Assembly (NCBI GenBank): GCA_910589655.1
Contig: CAJUTJ010000004.1
Location: 1 to 64,000 of the forward strand
DNA from: an uncultured Acetatifactor sp.
GTDB taxonomy: Bacteria > Bacillota > Clostridia > Lachnospirales > Lachnospiraceae
Length of the DNA stretch: 64,000 nucleotides
Direction of reading: 5' to 3'
Part shown: one piece after another, positions 16,520 through 24,806 of the stretch
How positions within the stretch are numbered: position 1 is the stretch's first letter
How the letters are laid out: each line of letters begins with the position of its first letter
Translations under genes and position numbers: made by a program
The notes under the pieces: generated by a model
Seen by the model: only the letters and a program-made list of their open reading frames with translations
Databases searched by the model: none
Told to the model about the DNA's origin: nothing

Positions 16520-17497
16520 TTACCACAATCCCATATCAATGGTCTTTCTGGAAATCTTATTTGCTATAAGCACAAGCATGAAATTAATCACAGAATTAAA
16601 TAATCCTACTGCCGTGCTGAATCCCCAGTTGTACTCCAACAATCCTTTCCTATATACAAAAGAAGAAATGACATCTGCAGTGGAATATATCTCCTCGTTA
16701 TACAAAAGGATAATCTTTTCATGGCCTATGCTCATTATCTGCCCTATCCTCAAAATCAGGAGCATAATGATAGTAGGCATGAGTCCCGGAAGCGTCACAT
16801 GCCACATCTGCTTCCATTTCCCCGCCCCGTCAATTCTGGCCGCTTCATATAATCCCTGATCAATACCGGATAAGGCCGACATATATATGATGGCATTCCA
16901 TCCTACAGTCTGCCATAGGCCGGAAAAAACATAGATGGGTACAAAAAAACTCTCCATGGACAAAAGTGAATATGTACCATCCACAATACCAAAGGTCTTC
17001 AAAAAGCTGGTGACAATCCCCTTGTCGGCCACAAAGAGACGGAGCATGCTGCATATAACCACAAGAGAAATAAAATGCGGCATGTAAGAAAGTGTTTGTA
17101 TGGTTCTTTTGAACTTCGTACTCCTGACCTCGTTGAGAAGAAGCGCTAATATTATCGGAGCCGGAAACGTCACCAGCAGCGTACTGAAACTGATTACCAA
17201 TGTATTCTTCAGGACACGGATAAAATAAAAGGACTCGAAAAAGGATATAAAATGCCCGAAACCGTAATCGGAAGTCCACGGGCTTTCCCAGACTCCCCTT
17301 GCCGGCGTAAAATCCTTAAATGCCACAAGAATACCGTACATAGGTTTATACGCAAACAGAATATAGTACAGCGCCACAGGAAGGAACAGCAGATAGGCTC
17401 CGTAGTTTCTCCGGAAATCCTTTTTGAAACGAATTCCGAAGGATTGTTTTCTAAGCGGCTGTTTTTCTGCCTGTTGTATTTTTTCAGTTTTATTCAT
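16520..17497 (-). CDS. Carbohydrate ABC transporter permease, LplB-like
   Basis: A 325-residue permease with six predicted helices and a basic cytoplasmic N-terminus. The EAA loop YEAARIDGAGKWKQMWHVTLP and the segment MYGILVAFKDFTP near the N-terminus place it in the LplB/YteP group of CUT1 importers. It forms the heterodimeric channel with the LplC-like protein encoded downstream and receives substrate from the lipoprotein encoded upstream. The ATG follows AGAGGGG. The 200-bp gap to the binding-protein gene contains GC-rich hairpins (for example CCGGC/GCCGG at 17642-17655) that could lower permease expression relative to binding protein. Confidence 0.9.
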   Translation of the reverse strand: MNKTEKIQQAEKQPLRKQSFGIRFKKDFRRNYGAYLLFLPVALYYILFAYKPMYGILVAFKDFTPARGVWESPWTSDYGFGHFISFFESFYFIRVLKNTLVISFSTLLVTFPAPIILALLLNEVRSTKFKRTIQTLSYMPHFISLVVICSMLRLFVADKGIVTSFLKTFGIVDGTYSLLSMESFFVPIYVFSGLWQTVGWNAIIYMSALSGIDQGLYEAARIDGAGKWKQMWHVTLPGLMPTIIMLLILRIGQIMSIGHEKIILLYNEEIYSTADVISSFVYRKGLLEYNWGFSTAVGLFNSVINFMLVLIANKISRKTIDMGLW

Positions 17498-17697
17498 ATA
17501 TGTACCCCTCTTTGTGCATACCGATAAATATTCTTCACAATAAACTTCTATTTCCGGAATTTATTGTATACCGAATACCACGAGCTTTAACACATGATTT
17601 TTCTCTGCAATTCATTGTAATATATCTGCTATAACCACCGCCGGCCATAGCCGGACAGGCACCCGGTCGGATCCCCGCCCCGCCGTCCGGCAGCATG

Positions 17698-19377
17698 CTA
17701 CCTAGCGTAATATTCATCCGTAGCTGTCTGGATAATCTCAATCAGACGGCTTACGCCCATAGATTCCAAAGTTGCAAGGTATTCATCGAAATTATCAAGC
17801 GACTCCGTACCGCGCACAAATTTAATCGTCATTTCGTTGACATATGTCTTAATGTCACTCCTCAGGCTGCTGTATTCCGACAGATCCTCTTGCGCAATAG
17901 CAATTTTAGGCAGAAAATACTCTTCCACAGTGGTATCATCCCATCTGTCCCATGCTACAAGCTGTTCCGGCATAGATGCCGACTGGAGCTTCTGCCGCAA
18001 ATCCTGCACGAAGGGGCCGTTGTCCCAAGAAAGCGTATATTCAGACATTGCCTTCTTTACGGTCAGTCCATCCGGATTGTTCATAATATATTCCGTATAC
18101 TGTGGTTCCCCGTTTACCATCTCATAGCTCTCGCCTTCTATTCCGAAAACATAAAGCATATGCCCCTCATCTGTATAACCGTAGTTTAGGAATTGAGCTG
18201 CCAGTTCTTTGTTCTCACAACTGTTTGTAATAACTGCCGTCTTTCCGATGACATCTGTCTTATAGAAACCGTAAAGGGATTTGTCCCCATCGTTTTCTAC
18301 CAGATTGTGGAGACCTGCCAAACTGTAGCCCTCTACGTCCCGATTAGTCTGCAGCCAAGTCCCGATGCCTCCTCCAAGTGCGCCTGTGGAAACGCCGGAA
18401 GTGCCTGAAAGCATGTTTGCCGTAACGGTAGCCGCATCATTTGTGGAAAAGTTGGCATCAAGCAGCCCTTCCCTATATAACTGGTTCAAATACGCAAGCA
18501 CCTCTTTATACTCTTTTTCCGCATAACCGATATGCACCGTCCCATCTTTTTGATAAACATCTCTGGTGACAAGTCCAAAGGGCGATGTAACCGTACCGTA
18601 GTCCAGAAGCTCCTCTAAGTTTTTAGAGGTAAATGTCATAGGGATTTCCACATTCAGTTCACTTTTGAACCTTGAAAGCATATCATGGAATTCTTCCGCC
18701 GTATCGATCTGAGCTACATCAAGGCCTAACTGCCCGCACCAGTCATCCCGCACTGTCAGTCCATACCCTGTTTTAATCTTGTCGTCGCCCATTATAAAGG
18801 TAAATCCAAATACTTGATTTTGTTGATTGGTACTTCCTTTCATAATATTTTCGTCACTGTTAAGCACTTCCCAGTAGTCAGGAGCATTTTGCTGTAAAAA
18901 TTCCGCATCCATAGGGAAAATTACGCCATCCTCTATTGCCTTGATTTCTCCACCGCTGTAATTGTTTTGAAAATTAAACAGGATAATGTCCGGCAGGTCG
19001 GGAGACGCAAGCAGCAGATTCATGGCTTTATTATCCGCTACATGTATCATCTCAAGCTCCACACCTGTTTTTTCCTGAACTGCCGTACCGATAGGGAGAT
19101 CCGTCCAAGAATCAAATCTGTCCGACCATTCATTGGCAAGCGCCATTCCAAAGGTAAGCTTCTCCGCCCCTGCAATCGGATAAGTAACGGATGCGTCGGC
19201 AGCCGACGCCGGCGCCACTTCTGACGATGCAGGCAAAGTGCTCTCCTTATTATCCGCAACAGTGCTTCCCTGAGGCTCTGAAGATGTTATATTCCCACCG
19301 CCCCCACAAGCCGCAAGTCCGGCTGTCATTCCGGTTACAATAGTTAAAGCCATGCACTTCCTGATTCTCTTTTTCAT
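17698..19377 (-). CDS. Extracellular sugar-binding lipoprotein, LipO/YtcQ-like
   Basis: A 559-residue substrate-binding protein. The signal peptide ends in the lipobox LAAC (lipidated Cys about residue 24), followed by a Gly/Ser/Thr/Ala-rich linker (about 25-60) and a two-lobed binding domain. The length, over 500 residues, and the opening EKLTFGMALANEWSDRF fit the LipO/YtcQ group that serves LplB/LplC permeases and binds pectic oligosaccharides. It is first in the operon, with AAAGGAGG before the ATG and a promoter about 150 bp upstream. The divergent membrane-bound AraC regulator is the likely controller. The ligand is inferred from neighbours, not from the sequence itself. Confidence 0.9.
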   Translation of the reverse strand: MKKRIRKCMALTIVTGMTAGLAACGGGGNITSSEPQGSTVADNKESTLPASSEVAPASAADASVTYPIAGAEKLTFGMALANEWSDRFDSWTDLPIGTAVQEKTGVELEMIHVADNKAMNLLLASPDLPDIILFNFQNNYSGGEIKAIEDGVIFPMDAEFLQQNAPDYWEVLNSDENIMKGSTNQQNQVFGFTFIMGDDKIKTGYGLTVRDDWCGQLGLDVAQIDTAEEFHDMLSRFKSELNVEIPMTFTSKNLEELLDYGTVTSPFGLVTRDVYQKDGTVHIGYAEKEYKEVLAYLNQLYREGLLDANFSTNDAATVTANMLSGTSGVSTGALGGGIGTWLQTNRDVEGYSLAGLHNLVENDGDKSLYGFYKTDVIGKTAVITNSCENKELAAQFLNYGYTDEGHMLYVFGIEGESYEMVNGEPQYTEYIMNNPDGLTVKKAMSEYTLSWDNGPFVQDLRQKLQSASMPEQLVAWDRWDDTTVEEYFLPKIAIAQEDLSEYSSLRSDIKTYVNEMTIKFVRGTESLDNFDEYLATLESMGVSRLIEIIQTATDEYYAR

Positions 19378-19525
19378 ATGATATCCTCCTTTTTGTTATG
19401 ACAGTCTCCCGGGATTCTTTCCGGCATGTTTTTACGGCAAGCTTTCCGGGATTCTGTTTCCGGGAATCTGCATCCCTTGCGCCGCCGGTTTTTGTTCGGT
19501 ACGGCAGTTTGCTGTGTCTGATGCC

Positions 19526-19554
19526 ATTATATAAAACCAAACCTGCCATGGTAA
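19526..19554 (-). promoter_or_regulatory. Candidate promoter of the transporter operon
   Basis: On the minus strand a -35-like TTACCA (19549-19554), a 17-bp spacer and a perfect TATAAT (19526-19531). It would give a leader of about 140 nt before the binding-protein gene. Confidence 0.5.
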
Positions 19555-19637
19555 GTGACAGTATCCTTTCCAAACGGACAAAAAACGGCACATATAGATT
19601 TAACATAGATTTTGTCCTCTCTTCCTTTTTATTGTCC

Positions 19638-19666
19638 TAGACTTATATTTTCCCCTTTGTTATAAT
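19638..19666 (+). promoter_or_regulatory. Candidate promoter of the AraC-type regulator
   Basis: TAGACT (19638-19643), 17 bp, then TATAAT (19661-19666), preceded by TTTG. Transcription would start about 19673, just before a terminator-like hairpin. Confidence 0.5.
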
Positions 19667-19677
19667 AATTAACAGAT

Positions 19678-19706
19678 AAAACGCAAGCCCGACTGGCTTG
19701 CGTTTT
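19678..19706 (+). terminator. Terminator-like hairpin at the 5' end of the regulator leader
   Basis: A perfect 12-bp stem (AAAACGCAAGCC/GGCTTGCGTTTT) with a 5-nt loop. It lies after the candidate promoter, so it is either an attenuator, a transcript-stabilising 5' hairpin, or a barrier between the divergent genes. Confidence 0.55.
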
Positions 19707-19852
19707 CAGCACAAGATGACGCTTGTGCGCGAATCTGACTTTGGTATTGCGCGTCTGCGCCAAATTTCACACTCTGCGAAGCAGAGCTTCTTCACACGAA
19801 AAACTTGCAGCACTTCATTGATTGTTTGTGCCGCCATTGACGGAATATCTGA

Positions 19853-19915
19853 AAGGTTGAATAAAAATGCGTATTCAACTATTAATCTGAGTGCGCGCCG
19901 CAGCGTGCAGATGGG
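19853..19915 (+). repeat. Dispersed double-hairpin leader repeat, copy 1
   Basis: The hairpin GTTGAATA/TATTCAAC (19856-19879) is followed by a GC-rich imperfect hairpin (GAGTGCGCGC...GCGTGCAG). The element ends a few bases before the regulator start codon. Nearly the same sequence lies directly before the GNAT gene at 52211-52275. Confidence 0.7.
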
Positions 19916-19922
19916 GACAATA

Positions 19923-22226
19923 ATGAAGAAAGAAGCAGAAAAAAGCATACCTGCCGGAACAGTCCTTGTGCGGTGGATCATGACTTGTATCATTATCCTG
20001 CTGATTCCCGTCATAAGCATCATTATCAATTTTCTTATAAGCCGCAGGATCATCAACAAACATGTTCAGGACAGCCATGGGGTAATCGTGTCTTCGCTTC
20101 AGGAAGACATTGATGACAAACTGCGCAGCATAAACAATTTAAGTTATCTGCTTATACTTGACAATAACTTTTTAAAGCTGCCTGAGAGCGCCAACGACCA
20201 CGAATTTTTCCAACGGGCGCAAACATGCTATGACGTGTTGAGCAACTATCGGTATATCCATAACGATATGGGAATTATGCTTTACTATCCGTCCAGAGAC
20301 TACATCGTTACGGGAGGTGTGTCCAACTCCTCCGTTTCCATATATAAGTCCATGCTCTACTCATACCGCGGTGATATGCCCTCCTACGAGGAATGGATGT
20401 CCGTAATAGCGGGCGACTACACAAAATCCCGCTATTTTATAGACGACTACAGCAATTACGATATTGTCGGCTCCCCGTCTTTTGTCTTTGCCTGTACCAA
20501 TCCATTTGTAAACAGGCAGGAACTGAACTATAATATATTAGTCACTACCGGCAGTCGTTTTATAGAAACATCCATGAAAGATCTGGCGCAGCATACCTTT
20601 TTCATATGTGACCACGAAGGAAATGTGCTCTACCGTTTTGGAGATTCCCTTGAAGATGTTATGACCATTCCCCCCGATGCTTTGGGCGGGAATACCACTA
20701 TAAACCTCTCTAACCGGAATTATTTCAGCAGCAGCAGCCCGTCAAATGTCACGGACTGGCACTATGTGCTCTGTACCCCGTCCTCCTTGTACTTAAAAGA
20801 CTCCGCCACTATGCTTAAAATAACTTTTATCAGTACATTTGCCGCGCTGGTAATGGGCGTTTTAGTGATTATTTTTACCCAATACCGCAATTACAAACCG
20901 GTAAAACGGCTTGTAGAATCGATACCTGCCACCATCAAAGAGAAAAAGAACAACGAATTTATGCAGCTTGAAGCTTATCAGGAGGAGATGCACAGGCTGA
21001 ATCGTTCCATACAGAGCCGCTTGGACGACATGTCCCAGAATATTCAGAAAATGTTTTTTTACGCCAAACTGAAAGGCATTCGGCTGCATACGAGAGAGCA
21101 GGACATTTTAAGCACTATGTCCCTTGATTTTTCCGATAAGCATTTCTGCATTGTGTCCATCTATATTAGAAGCGAAAGCTTTTCACCGGACGATACATTA
21201 AGGAATCAGGAACTGCTGCACTTCTGCATAGACAATGTGGCAAGAGATATTCTGGATGACCATTTCCCCTATGAGCATATACTGGACGAATTTTTCCATG
21301 TATTTTTCTTTATAATGAATGAGGAACAGCGAAAGGAATGGGAACGCTCCGGCGAAGAATATCTGCGCCGCCTGAATGAATTTTTCCTCTGCCATTTTCA
21401 CTTACAGTTATATATTATACTGAGCTCTGTTTATAACGACATTGAAAGCACACCCGACCACTACGCGGATGTAGTCTCTTCCATAGAAGATTGCTGTGTG
21501 AAAAACAGTTCCGGTATACTTGCCGCATCCAGCCACTCCCGGAATCTTCCCATGGAACGGTTTAGCCGCAGCAGATATGTGGCCGCGATACATCAGGCGA
21601 TATTCCGACGGGATTTGGCAAGGGCAAGGGAAGCCGTTCGAGACTATACCGAGCAACTAAAGGCGACCCATGCCGCAGATATTATAGTCTGCTACAATAT
21701 ATGTTCTATGATCTCCTCCATTCTTATGGATACCGAAGATTATATCAGCCAAACTACTAAAGAGGCTCTTAAAGTCTGCCTCTCCGATTCGTTTTATCCG
21801 GAGAATGTGGCACAATGTGAGGACAGGATGAATCAGGTGCTGGCCTGCCTGTGCAATGTCGGGGAGACACATCCGTCGGACGCGGCGGACAGAGAGTCTC
21901 TGCTGATTAAGAAAACCAAAAATTACATAGACAGTTTCCACACAGACATGAGCCTGAACGTAACGGCTGTAGCTGACGCAATGGCTCTCTCCCCTAATTA
22001 TATCTCTAAAATATTTAAAAATCATACAGGGCAGAGCTTGCTCACATACATAAACCAAGTGCGGATCAAACATGCAAAGGAGCTGCTTGCGTCCACAAAC
22101 ATAAATGTAGACGAAATTGCCGCTATGGCGGGCTTCTCGAATTCCCGGTCATTTCGGCGTAATTTCCAGAGTTTAACAGGAATTACAGCAACGGATTACC
22201 GCCGCAAAGCGCAGTCTAATGTATAG
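19923..22226 (+). CDS. Membrane-bound AraC-family regulator (YesN/YtdP type)
   Basis: A 767-residue one-component sensor-regulator. It has a transmembrane helix near 14-36, an extracellular sensing domain (about 40-290), a second helix (about 297-321), a HAMP-like and coiled linker, and a C-terminal AraC double helix-turn-helix (about 665-765, including SLNVTAVADAMALSPNYISK and EIAAMAGFSNSRSFRRNFQ). This architecture is typical of regulators beside LplABC-type pectin-oligosaccharide importers. The frame is open for 75 codons further upstream, but those codons run through a dispersed repeat; the ATG at 19923 has GGGGAC before it and begins the first credible protein sequence. It faces the transporter operon and precedes the sulfatase genes, so it probably controls both. 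Confidence 0.85.
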   Translation: MKKEAEKSIPAGTVLVRWIMTCIIILLIPVISIIINFLISRRIINKHVQDSHGVIVSSLQEDIDDKLRSINNLSYLLILDNNFLKLPESANDHEFFQRAQTCYDVLSNYRYIHNDMGIMLYYPSRDYIVTGGVSNSSVSIYKSMLYSYRGDMPSYEEWMSVIAGDYTKSRYFIDDYSNYDIVGSPSFVFACTNPFVNRQELNYNILVTTGSRFIETSMKDLAQHTFFICDHEGNVLYRFGDSLEDVMTIPPDALGGNTTINLSNRNYFSSSSPSNVTDWHYVLCTPSSLYLKDSATMLKITFISTFAALVMGVLVIIFTQYRNYKPVKRLVESIPATIKEKKNNEFMQLEAYQEEMHRLNRSIQSRLDDMSQNIQKMFFYAKLKGIRLHTREQDILSTMSLDFSDKHFCIVSIYIRSESFSPDDTLRNQELLHFCIDNVARDILDDHFPYEHILDEFFHVFFFIMNEEQRKEWERSGEEYLRRLNEFFLCHFHLQLYIILSSVYNDIESTPDHYADVVSSIEDCCVKNSSGILAASSHSRNLPMERFSRSRYVAAIHQAIFRRDLARAREAVRDYTEQLKATHAADIIVCYNICSMISSILMDTEDYISQTTKEALKVCLSDSFYPENVAQCEDRMNQVLACLCNVGETHPSDAADRESLLIKKTKNYIDSFHTDMSLNVTAVADAMALSPNYISKIFKNHTGQSLLTYINQVRIKHAKELLASTNINVDEIAAMAGFSNSRSFRRNFQSLTGITATDYRRKAQSNV

Positions 22227-22293
22227 AATTATTACGGCCATGCCTTATTTTGTAACATTTTTATAAATAGGAAACCAAAAAGGAGGATAAACC

Positions 22294-23649
22294 ATGACCC
22301 AAAAACCAAACGTTATCTTTTTCTTCACCGACCAGCAGCGATATGACACCACCGGAGCCGCCGGCAATCCTTGCGGACTAACGCCTGTTTTCGACTCTAT
22401 GGCTTCCGACGGAACCTACGCCCAATATGCCTTTTCTCCCCAGCCGGTCTGCGGTCCTGCCAGAGCAGCACTGCAAACCGGCAAATACGCCACCACTACC
22501 GGAAATTATAAAAATGCGGTGGTTCTGCCAAAAGAACACCGTACCATGGCGGACTACTTTAACGATGCGGGATACGACACGGGGTATATCGGGAAATGGC
22601 ATTTGGCAGAAGGCCGAACTGCCGTGCCGAAAGAGCAGCGCGGCGGCTATCAATGGTGGCTGGGAGCCAATTCTCTTGAGCACACCTCCACCGCTTATGA
22701 CACTACCGTTTATGACAATGACAACAATCCGGTAAAGCTTCCCGGTTATAGGGTGGATGCCCTTACAGATGCGGCCATACGCTTTATCGACAACAGGCAG
22801 AATTCCGGAAAACCTTTTTTCCTGTTCCTTTCGTTTCTGGAGCCTCATTTTCAAAATTGCTTTGATGATTTTCCCGCTCCGGATGTCTACAAAAATACTC
22901 CGTCCGCTTATATGCCGCCGGATTTAAGCGCACTGCAGGGAACGGCTTGGCAGCATATCGGTGGATACTATGGCATGGTCAAGCGTTTGGACGAAGCACT
23001 GGGCAGGATAATAGATGCGTTAAAAAGCCTTAGAATGACAGAAAACACCATTCTGGTGTTTACATCCGACCACGGCTGCCACTTTAAAACAAGAAATGCG
23101 GAATACAAGCGATCCTGCCATGAGAGTTCCATCCGCATACCCCTGTCATTCTACGGCGGTCCCTTTACGGGAGGCGGAAAGCTAAGGGAGAAGGTCAGCC
23201 TGACCGATCTGGCTCCCACCATCTTGGATGCATGCGGACTGCCCGTGCCGGAAGATATGCAAGGGCGAAGTATTATGCCATATGTGCGCCATGAAAAAAA
23301 ATACTCCGCCGGCAGCAGGGATATTTTCATTCAGATCAGTGAAAGTCAGGTGGGACGCGCCATTCGAACGGATAGGTGGAAGTACTCCGTAGAGGCGCCT
23401 GACAAAGATCCTGTAAAGGACAGTTCCAGTCAGGAATACACGGAAACCTTCCTTTATGATCTGGAACACGATCCCTACGAACTCCACAATCTGATCCACT
23501 CCGCCGCCCACGAAAAGGTCTGCCTGACTCTGGCCGAAAAATTGAAAAAGTGTATGAAAGAAGCCGGAGAAGAAGTTCCTGTCATACATCCCGCACCGAA
23601 ATACAGCATCGGACAGCTCAAAGTATTCGAAGGAGAAGAAAATCTTTGA
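22294..23649 (+). CDS. Cys-type sulfatase
   Basis: A 451-residue type I sulfatase that hydrolyses a sulfate ester. The maturation motif C-x-P-x-R is CGPAR, with Cys53 to be oxidised to formylglycine, followed by AALQTGKY. Metal-site signatures FFFTDQQRYDTTG (near residue 9) and FTSDHGCHF (about 253-261) are present, as is GYIGKWHLAE. There is no signal peptide, so it is predicted cytoplasmic, acting on imported sulfated oligosaccharides. AAAAGGAGG precedes the ATG. It lies 67 bp after the AraC-type regulator and 26 bp before the maturase gene. The substrate cannot be read from the sequence; neighbours suggest a sulfated plant, algal or mucin glycan. Confidence 0.9.
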   Translation: MTQKPNVIFFFTDQQRYDTTGAAGNPCGLTPVFDSMASDGTYAQYAFSPQPVCGPARAALQTGKYATTTGNYKNAVVLPKEHRTMADYFNDAGYDTGYIGKWHLAEGRTAVPKEQRGGYQWWLGANSLEHTSTAYDTTVYDNDNNPVKLPGYRVDALTDAAIRFIDNRQNSGKPFFLFLSFLEPHFQNCFDDFPAPDVYKNTPSAYMPPDLSALQGTAWQHIGGYYGMVKRLDEALGRIIDALKSLRMTENTILVFTSDHGCHFKTRNAEYKRSCHESSIRIPLSFYGGPFTGGGKLREKVSLTDLAPTILDACGLPVPEDMQGRSIMPYVRHEKKYSAGSRDIFIQISESQVGRAIRTDRWKYSVEAPDKDPVKDSSSQEYTETFLYDLEHDPYELHNLIHSAAHEKVCLTLAEKLKKCMKEAGEEVPVIHPAPKYSIGQLKVFEGEENL

Positions 23650-23675
23650 TCACTACCGCACAAGGAGAGTATACC

Positions 23676-24806
23676 ATGGATTACGTCAGCTTACTCATAA
23701 AACCCTCTTCGGGTTTCTGCAACATGCATTGCAGCTACTGTTTCTACCGGGATGAAATGTCAAAGCGCATGGAAGCTGTACACTCTTATATGGAATATAG
23801 AACTGCCAGCCTTCTGATCAAGCAAACTTTTGATATCCTGAATCCGGGGGGATGGGTAAATTTTAATTTTCAAGGCGGCGAGCCAACCCTGACAGGATTA
23901 GATTTTTACCGCTATTTCGTACAACAGGTAAATCAATTCAACAGAAATAATGTGAATGTATTCTATACCTTCCAGACAAACGGTCTCTTGCTGGATAAAT
24001 TCTGGGCAGATTTCTTTTTGGAAAACCGTTTTCTGGTGGGTATCAGTCTGGACGGCACAAGGGAGCTCCATGATGCCAACAGGAGGGATGTAAAAGGAGC
24101 AGGAACATGGGAGCAGGCGATTGCCGGCCTGCGGCTTCTTCAGAAAAAAGGTGTCGATGTAAACGCCCTCTGTGTAGTTACCCGCAAGACTGTCCTGCAT
24201 CCTACGGAAGCATATCGGAATTTAAAGAGTCTCGGACTTAACTATATCCAGTTTATCCCTTGTTTGGATCCCTTGGGAGAGGAACGCGGAAGCCTGCAGT
24301 TTTCTCTTACACCCGGACTATATACCCGATTCCTGTGTCATCTCTTTGATGAATGGTACCATGACTGGGAAACCGGACATTATACAAGCGTAAGAATATT
24401 CGATGACTACGTACATCTGGCTATGGGGCTTCCTGCCGGAACATGCGCCGCATTAGGCAGCTGCGGCTCCTATATTGTGGTAGAGAGTGACGGCTCACTT
24501 TACCCTTGCGACTTTTACTGCCTTGACAAGTGGAAGATTGGAAAGTTGGGCGAAATCTCACTGGCCGATGCGCAAAAAAGCGAAACCACTGCAAGATTTG
24601 TAAGGGAAGGAAGATTATTACCGGACGAATGCGTTTGCTGCCAATGGTTTCGCATTTGCCGTGGCGGATGCAAGCGTGACCGCCACGGAATGCAGGATAT
24701 TCATAATTATTTTTGTCCGGCTTTCAGAGAATTTTTTTCCTATGCATGGGAACGCATTTTGCACATCGCAGAGGCGGAGAGGCTTCAATCACTCCCCCCT
24801 CTTTGA
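23676..24806 (+). CDS. Anaerobic sulfatase-maturing enzyme, radical SAM/SPASM
   Basis: A 376-residue radical SAM enzyme that converts the active-site Cys of the upstream sulfatase to formylglycine without oxygen. The radical SAM cluster motif is CNMHCSYC (Cys15, Cys19, Cys22). The C-terminal SPASM region supplies two further Fe-S clusters through cysteines in CAALGSCGS, LYPCDFYCLD, CVCCQWFRICRGGC and YFCPAF. The start at 23676 follows CAAGGAGAG; the longer frame begins inside the sulfatase gene in another reading frame and is rejected. Pairing with the sulfatase gene is direct evidence for its target. The last 18 bp overlap the convergent O-antigen ligase-like gene. Confidence 0.93.
   Translation: MDYVSLLIKPSSGFCNMHCSYCFYRDEMSKRMEAVHSYMEYRTASLLIKQTFDILNPGGWVNFNFQGGEPTLTGLDFYRYFVQQVNQFNRNNVNVFYTFQTNGLLLDKFWADFFLENRFLVGISLDGTRELHDANRRDVKGAGTWEQAIAGLRLLQKKGVDVNALCVVTRKTVLHPTEAYRNLKSLGLNYIQFIPCLDPLGEERGSLQFSLTPGLYTRFLCHLFDEWYHDWETGHYTSVRIFDDYVHLAMGLPAGTCAALGSCGSYIVVESDGSLYPCDFYCLDKWKIGKLGEISLADAQKSETTARFVREGRLLPDECVCCQWFRICRGGCKRDRHGMQDIHNYFCPAFREFFSYAWERILHIAEAERLQSLPPL

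Noticed and set aside
19698..19922. Extra 75 N-terminal codons on the AraC-type regulator
   Set aside because: They run through a dispersed hairpin repeat and lack a ribosome binding site; a credible membrane-protein start with GGGGAC exists at 19923.
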